From Limnanthes douglasii subsp. nivea (Eukaryota; Streptophyta; Magnoliopsida; Brassicales; Limnanthaceae), in contig JAUPFV010000001.1 in assembly GCA_036936605.1 (NCBI GenBank), positions 76,775,910 through 76,839,909 on the forward strand: 64,000 bases of DNA. Direction: 5' to 3'. Below are positions 58,831 through 64,000 of the stretch, piece after piece. The notes below the pieces were generated by a model. That model was not told the origin of the DNA and searched no databases. It was given only the letters and a program-made list of their open reading frames with translations. A program made the position numbers and the translations under genes. Position 1 is the first letter of the stretch, and each line of letters starts with the position of its first letter.

Positions 58831-61800
58831 TAGACTGTGGGCAAAACTCTTGGGTACTCGATATTGGCGCTACATATCATATGTGTCAGTTCAAGCAGTG
58901 ATTTGAAACTTAAAATCCAATGCAATAAACTATCTATTTAGGGAATAATCATTCATTACCTATTAGTGGTATCGGGAACGTCAAATCAGAATATTTGATG
59001 GGATGGTTAGAATCGTAACATGCCGGTATGTTCATGGGTTGAAGATAAATCTGATTTCTCTTAGGACACTAGAATCTAGGGGTTACAAGTACTATACATA
59101 ATACAGTGTAATAAAAGTGACAAAAGGCTCAATGGTGTGCATGAAAAGGCAGTTTGTAGAATGGGCTTTACATTGTCCAGGGAAGTGTTGTTATGGGCGA
59201 TGCTGCAGTAGCATCGTTAGGGAGTAATAGCCAAAGTAGGAAAGATCAAAATAAGTTGTGGCATTTGCGTCTTGGTCACATGAGTGAAAAATAATTAACT
59301 ATTTTAGGAAAGAGAGATTTGTTGAAATGGTATAAAGCAGAATCATTAGGATTTTGTGAGCATTGTGTGTTTGGTAAACAAACTAGATTCAAATTTATCA
59401 AATCGGCTATAAAACAAAACCAAAGGGACAATGGACTACATTCACTCAGATCTTTGGGGCCCAAACAGATATCCACCGAAGAAAATAACCAGATACTATA
59501 TAAGTTTGATCGTTGAGTATTCAAGAATGGGTGGGTTTGCTTTCTGAAAATGAAAGATGAGGCGTATTCAAACTTTGTCAAATGGAAGACGATGATTGAA
59601 AAGAAAACAAGAAGAACAATCAAACGTCTTAGGACAGATAATAGGTTAAAATGTTGCAGTAGTGAGTTCAACGAGTTCTGCGAAGCTGGTGGAATAGTGT
59701 AATATCACACTAGTTCTAGAACATCACAATTAAATTGGGTCGTATAAAGAATGAACAGAACACTTTGTGACAAGACACGAAGCATGCTCTCACATTCCGG
59801 TGTGGGAAATGATTTTTGGGCTGAAGCTATCAATACAGCGTGTTACTTAATGAATAGTCTTCATCAACGCCTATTGATTGTAAAACTCTTTTTGAGATTT
59901 GGTTTAGATCGTCAACTGATTATGAATAATTGAGGGTGTTTGGTTTTCCTGCGTTTGCTCATGTGAGAGATGATAAGCTTGAGTCGAGATAAAAGAGGTG
60001 CATATTTCTAGGATATGCTACTAGAGTGAAGGGATATCGGTTATGGTGTATCTCTCAAAGTCTTCAGGTTTTCTCATCAGTAGGGACGTGATTTTTAACG
60101 AGTTTGCTTTGATAGACAGTCAGAATAAAGTATGAGAAATGGTCGAATCAAGATCGATTATAAGTAAACATATGGAGCTTGAAGTAGAATCAGTTCCTAA
60201 CATATCTAATAATTCTAGTGGTTTTGAGGTGGATCCAAAATCAGGAGGTGAAGCGTCAGCATCGGATGATAGTGACGATGATGCGCCCGAACTAGAATAA
60301 CAACCTTATAGCATAACATTGGGTAAAGAAAAGAGAAATATTAGACTTCCAAAAAGGTATGTTAATCTAGTTTCATATGCTATGGCAGTTGCATAAGAAG
60401 TTGAAATGCAGGAACCTAGTAGCTATATGGAAGTTATAGCGAGTTCAGAGGCAGATCAATGAATTTGTACTATGGGGAAAGAGATTAAATCTCTTCATAA
60501 GAATCAAACATGGAAGCTTGTTGACTTGCCTACCGAGCAGAAGGTAATAGGCAATAAATGGGTGTTCAAGAAAAAAGAAGGTAATCTATGGGTTGAGGCA
60601 TCTCGATTAAAGGCAAGACTGGTCGCTAAGGGTTTTACTCAAAGGGAAGGAATCAACTTCAATGAAATGTTTTATCCAGTGGTGAAGCATAACTCGATTC
60701 GAGTTTTGTTAGACATGGTAGTTTTGCAAGATTTAGACCTTGATCAGTTGGATGTGAAGACTGCGTTTCTAGATGGTGAATTGGATGAGCGAATATACAT
60801 GAGATACCCAGAGGGATTTATCGAACCTAATATGGAGGACAAGGTTTGTCTGCCAAAAAATTCATTGTATGGTTTGAAACAGTCAGATAGGAAATTGTAC
60901 AAACATTTTGATACATTCATAGCGTCAAAAGGGTTCACGAGGAGTCCATATGATAGTTGTGTGTATTATCAAAAGATATCAGATGATTTTTATGTTTACT
61001 TTTTGTTGTATGGGGATGATATGCTTATTGTTGCTTGTAGTATGTCACACATTTTGCAGATAAATAAGCAACTTAGTGCCGAGTTTGAGATGAAGGATCT
61101 AGCTAGAGCAAAGAATATTCTTGGTATAGATATTATCAGGAACATAAGTGTAGGATCATTACACTTGTCTCATTGAAGCTATATTGAGAAAGTGCTACAA
61201 CGATTCAATATGTTTGATGCTAAGGCAGTTAACATCCCGTTTGCTACTCATTTTAAGTTGTTTGCAACAGGAGCGGTCAAGGATGATATTGAGTTGGAAC
61301 AAATGTTGAATGTTCCATATTCCAATGCAGTTGGTAGTATTATGTATGATATGGTATGCACACGTCCTGATATGTCACATGTGGTTAATGTAGTTAGCAG
61401 GTGCATGAGATGTCATGAGAAAGAACACTGGCAGGCAGTGAAATAGATACTTTGGTATCTTAAGAATACTGCGAACATTGCTTAACTTTTAACAAGACCG
61501 GTATTGGTGGATCACTGAATGATATTGTAGGATCAATGGTTGATTTTGTTGATTCTAATTTTGCAGGTGATATGGATAAAGAGAAATCTCTAACAGAATA
61601 TGTATTTACTTTAGCTGGGAGTGCGATCAGTTGGAAAACACAGCTGCAAGCTACTATAGTTTGTCTACAACAGAGGCATAGTATATGGCAGTAACTGAAG
61701 CAGTTAAAGAGGTAATATGGTTGCAAGGCTTGGTGGCAGATTCAAGCTTGGATAGGACTACTACAAAAGTGTTTTGTGACAATCAAAGCGCCATACAGCT

Positions 61801-62002
61801 TATAGAGAACCAGATGTACCATGAGCGTAAAAAGCACATAGATTTCAGGTATCATTTTGTTCCTGATATAATATCAAAAGGAATTGTTGATGTGAAGAAA
61901 GTGTCTACACACGATAATCCAGCAGATATAATGACCAAGGCAGTATTAGTTCGAAAGTTGATGGAGTGCCTAAACTGGATTGGTGTTCGTAGTATAGAGT
62001 GA
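58831..62002 (+). pseudogene. copia-2 pol: protease, integrase, RT, RNase H
   Basis: The protease reads NSWVLDIGATYHMC (58845-58885), with DSGA changed to DIGA. The integrase zinc part is near 59260-59390 (HLRLGHMSEK then FCEHCVFGKQTRFKF). In the core, HSDLWGPN near 59435 and RTDNRLKCCSSEFNEFCEAG near 59630 keep the Asp residues, and RMNRTLCDKTRSMLSHSGVG follows. RT is at 60472-61446: NKWVFKKKEGN, QLDVKTAFLDGELDERIYMR, LYGLKQSDRKLYKHFDTFIA, and catalytic YGDDMLIV at about 61010. RNase H ends with FCDNQSAIQLIENQMYHERK and KHIDFRYHFVPDII, with a stop at 62000. In-frame stops near 60460, 61174 and 61444 and a gap with frameshifts at 61450-61680. Confidence 0.88.
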
Positions 62003-62087
62003 ATGCCTTAGGGGCATTTGGTGATTCATAAGAGAGAAGTTTTTTTGTTGATGGTGAAGAAATGATATTCTCCTCAAGGGGAATATT

Positions 62088-62462
62088 TGTTGTGAATGAG
62101 TCGAATAATGTCTTAATAGTGTACTGTGCTTGGCAGTACAATTTTGTGTCATTGACAGTGACGCTATAATGGGTAATGTTATTTTCAATCTTGTGTATAT
62201 AAGTCCATTATGGCCATTATCTAGTAAGTATATTTATTCCATATAAATAAATTACTAGGGCTACACAAAAACACAATCTGAAATCTGTAACCCTTTGATA
62301 TCATAGTGAAACACTTTTCTCGGGCGGTACCCGTGCACGTAGACAATTGTCAAACCATGTTAAATCCTGTGTTCTTTTCTTTTTTGTCCTTTATCCATGT
62401 TCTGTTTTATTTGTGTTCTGTACTAGATCCATTTGTGATAAATTGCACAATGATTTATAACA
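62088..62462 (+). repeat. copia-2 3' LTR
   Basis: 375 bp, TGTTGTGAATGAGTC to TTATAACA, preceded by a polypurine tract CAAGGGGAATAT (62075-62086). Confidence 0.92.
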
Positions 62463-62647
62463 CGTACTAAACACAATGAGATTGATTGTCATATAATTCG
62501 AGAAAACCTTTAGGCTAGGATAATTCGTTCATGCTATATTTCTGCAAAGATGCAATTTGTAACATATTTACTAAAACATTCAAAGATCAATTTATTTTTT
62601 AAGCAAGGTGGGAGTCCTTGATTTACACTCTCCAATTTGGAGGGGAG
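62463..62647 (+). pseudogene. copia-1 RNase H, C-terminal remainder
   Basis: Directly after copia-2 the reading RTKHNEIDCHIIRENL continues the RNase H interrupted at 57567 (family pattern NPVFHERTKHIEIDCHFVR). It is followed by a decayed QFVTYLLKHSKINLFF. A copia polypurine tract (GGAGGGGAGT, 62639-62648) then leads into the 3' LTR. Confidence 0.82.
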
Positions 62648-62820
62648 TATCTTATTGTAAATTAAATGTAAGCATAAAAATAGATTGATGGTTGCACTAC
62701 TATAAGGAATATAGTCATAATTAGGATATGTATTGATTATAGTTATAATTAGTTCTAGCTATAATTGTATGAACATTATTCTTATTGAAAATACACATCA
62801 TTTTTATCATTTTTTTTCAC
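62648..62820 (+). repeat. copia-1 3' LTR (approximate limits)
   Basis: From TATCTTATTGTAAATTAAATG to TTTTTTTTCA. Matches the 5' LTR in AAGCATAAAAATAGATTGATG, GGTTGCACTA and ATTGAAAATACACATCA. Confidence 0.65.
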
Positions 62821-63330
62821 AAAAAGCAATCATTAAAATTAAATTTGTACAAATAGTAAAACAAAAACAAAACTAAATATTGTATTATTTAAAAGAACTT
62901 TATTTGTGGGTGAAACTAATTTTTTTATTTCTAATTCTAAAAAAATAAACCATAAAATCATCAAATTTAAAATAAAACATGAAAACAATTTTAGATTCAA
63001 AAATAGTAATATATCATACATATATTAAACAAAATAATAATTTTGAATTTAAATCCAAAACAAATAAATTAGAATTAATCTCAAATAAAAATGATCATAA
63101 TATAGAATTTAAAAAAATATCATAAAATTAAACAAAGAAAAAATCAATACAATTTAAATTTTAAAAATAAAAAGTTGTAGTAAATTCTAACCCGAGTTTA
63201 TGAAAAAATAAATGACTTTTTTTTATTGCCAAAAAATATATTTATTAAAGAATGAAAGGGCACATTTGATTTACGGTGGGTTTAGAAGGGGCCTACTGAA
63301 TCCAAAGTACAACCAAATACAAACAAGCAT
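62821..63330. other. Strongly AT-rich spacer
   Basis: A- and T-runs only, no coding text on either strand. A T-rich run at 63210-63250 and the start of CT-rich sequence at 63340 mark the approach to a possible gene. Confidence 0.5.
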
Positions 63331-63339
63331 GGAGAAAAG

Positions 63340-64000
63340 TTAGAGGGAAGTTTCTCTCTCTAGAAAGAAAACACTTTGTCTTTTTTTTTCTAGACGCTTT
63401 TTTACCAGAATCTCTCTCCTCCTCCTTTCTCAGCCTAATTTTCTTCTTGATTTTACACTAATCATTACTGTTTCTTCCGAATCATACATCTTCTCCAAAA
63501 ATAAACAAAGTTTTTCTGGACGATTTATGCTTTTGGTGAATCAGACGACCTTACGGTAGATTAATCCAGATTTCGTTCATATTATAAGCTGGAATGATTA
63601 TTATCAATTTTTCTATTTAAATGGAAGATTCACCACAAGATAATATTGAGAGAGTTCTGGTTCGTAAGAAGACAGAAAATGTTCAAAGACGAAATGATTC
63701 AAAAGTTTTCGGTAAATGTTGTTCGATCTCTAATTTCTTCATTGGAGGATCTAGCGAAAGTTAATGTTCAGGAAGTTCCGGCCGGCGAGAAGAAAACTGT
63801 ACTCAAGAGAAGACGGAGTGCTTCTAAAATTTCCGGTATGAGTGTAGATTGTGTTATTGCTTCTCCTAACGCTTTAGTTCCGTTCGATCCATCGGTGACT
63901 ACATAAATGTTGTTCAATGATGATACTTGTGATGATGAACGAGAACTAAGCGATGAACAAGAGGATACGAATAAAGATCGAAACATCATTGTCGTTCGTG
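63340..64000 (+). other. Possible 5' end of an unrecognised gene
   Basis: A CT-rich leader (TTTCTCTCTCTAGAAAG, TCTCTCTCCTCCTCCTTTCT at 63410-63430) resembles a plant 5' UTR. The first ATG after it (63621) gives MEDSPQDNIERVLVRKKTEN and closes at about 63765 after 48 codons. An overlapping +1 frame is open from before 63646 to 63906 and contains LISSLEDLAKVNVQEVPAGE and KKTVLKRRRSASKISGMS. After its TAA the same frame continues with MLFNDDTCDDERELSDEQED to the edge. Composition (charged, Ser-rich, few stops) looks coding, but the true frame is undecided. A frameshifted pseudogene or a spliced gene start are both possible. No family recognised. Confidence 0.35.

Larger units (their letters stand above)
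57568..62462 (+). mobile_element. Ty1/copia retrotransposon (copia-2), inserted in copia-1
   Basis: LTRs 57568-57942 and 62088-62462, each 375 bp, enclose a primer site TTGGTATAAGAGCATTGG (57946 onward, close to the initiator-Met site TGGTATCAGAGC), gag, protease, integrase, RT and RNase H in copia order. Flanking 5-base sequences TTTAC (57563-57567) and CGTAC (62463-62467) look like a target-site duplication with two changes. Stops in all domains make it inactive, but RT and RNase H are well preserved. Confidence 0.9.
54584..62820 (+). mobile_element. Ty1/copia relic (copia-1), interrupted by copia-2
   Basis: Short LTRs (about 54584-54745 and 62648-62820), a degenerate initiator-Met primer site (TTGTATTAGAGCA, 54747-54759), gag, protease, integrase and RNase H remnants. 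RNase H breaks off at 57567 and resumes at 62463 beyond the inserted copia-2. Most of the RT is missing between about 57000 and 57120, so the element had lost it by deletion. Heavily mutated, with no usable frame left. Confidence 0.82.

Noticed and set aside
59276..59671. 131-codon frame on the minus strand
   Set aside because: It lies opposite the copia-2 integrase and has no pattern of its own.

Overview
This window is plant nuclear DNA, very probably from a dicot. It is AT-rich, host genes have GT/AG introns, and a class II tRNA-Leu is present. Most of the sequence is decayed retrotransposons of typical plant lineages: Ty3/gypsy Tat, Ty1/copia, and L1-type LINEs with DUF4283 ORF1. The species cannot be named from sequence alone. 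Only a few features look alive: a MAIN-LIKE/plant-mobile-domain gene running off the left edge (minus strand, 1-773), a complete four-exon thymidine kinase gene (minus strand, 36821-38142), a tRNA-Leu(CAG) (53454-53534), and possibly a gene start at the right edge (about 63620 onward).

Layout: 1-1.35 kb holds the MAIN-LIKE gene and its upstream region. From 2.15 to 15.69 kb lies an antisense LINE split by a Tat-type Ty3/gypsy element (Tat-A). Tat-A has LTRs at 3662-4321 and 12683-13331, a decayed gag-pol, and an antisense extra ORF between pol and the 3' LTR. A second, truncated copy of the 5' internal region follows the 3' LTR (13332 to about 14390), and then the LINE resumes. From 15.7 to 19.9 kb there is AT-rich DNA with a fold-back element, a short palindrome and a tandem repeat of about 340 bp. 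From 19.9 to 21.4 kb there is a plant-mobile-domain pseudogene. From 22.6 to 33.4 kb lies a second Tat element (Tat-B) with dual RNase H, a 50-bp tandem array and its own antisense ORF preceded by promoter-like signals. From 33.7 to 36.3 kb is an antisense MULE/FAR1-type transposase pseudogene with an OTU-like segment. Next comes the thymidine kinase gene.

From about 38.7 to 46.66 kb is a nearly full-length L1-type LINE. It carries a tandem internal duplication of about 1.7 kb; both copies share the same premature stop. From 46.7 to 53.4 kb there is AT-rich DNA with two long fold-backs, a DUF4283 relic and small tandem duplications. The tRNA follows. From 54.6 to 62.8 kb is a relic copia element (copia-1) whose RNase H is split by a second copia element (copia-2, LTRs of 375 bp each). 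The split RNase H reading resumes after the inner element.

No operon-like cooperation is expected. The host genes are isolated islands, and what links the other features is insertion history: LINE, then Tat-A in one block, and copia-1, then copia-2 in another. No confidently novel system was found. The most unusual items are the antisense extra ORFs of the two Tat elements, the GC-rich fold-back at 49.7 kb, the MULE with an OTU-like segment that has lost its catalytic cysteine, and the internal duplication in the LINE.
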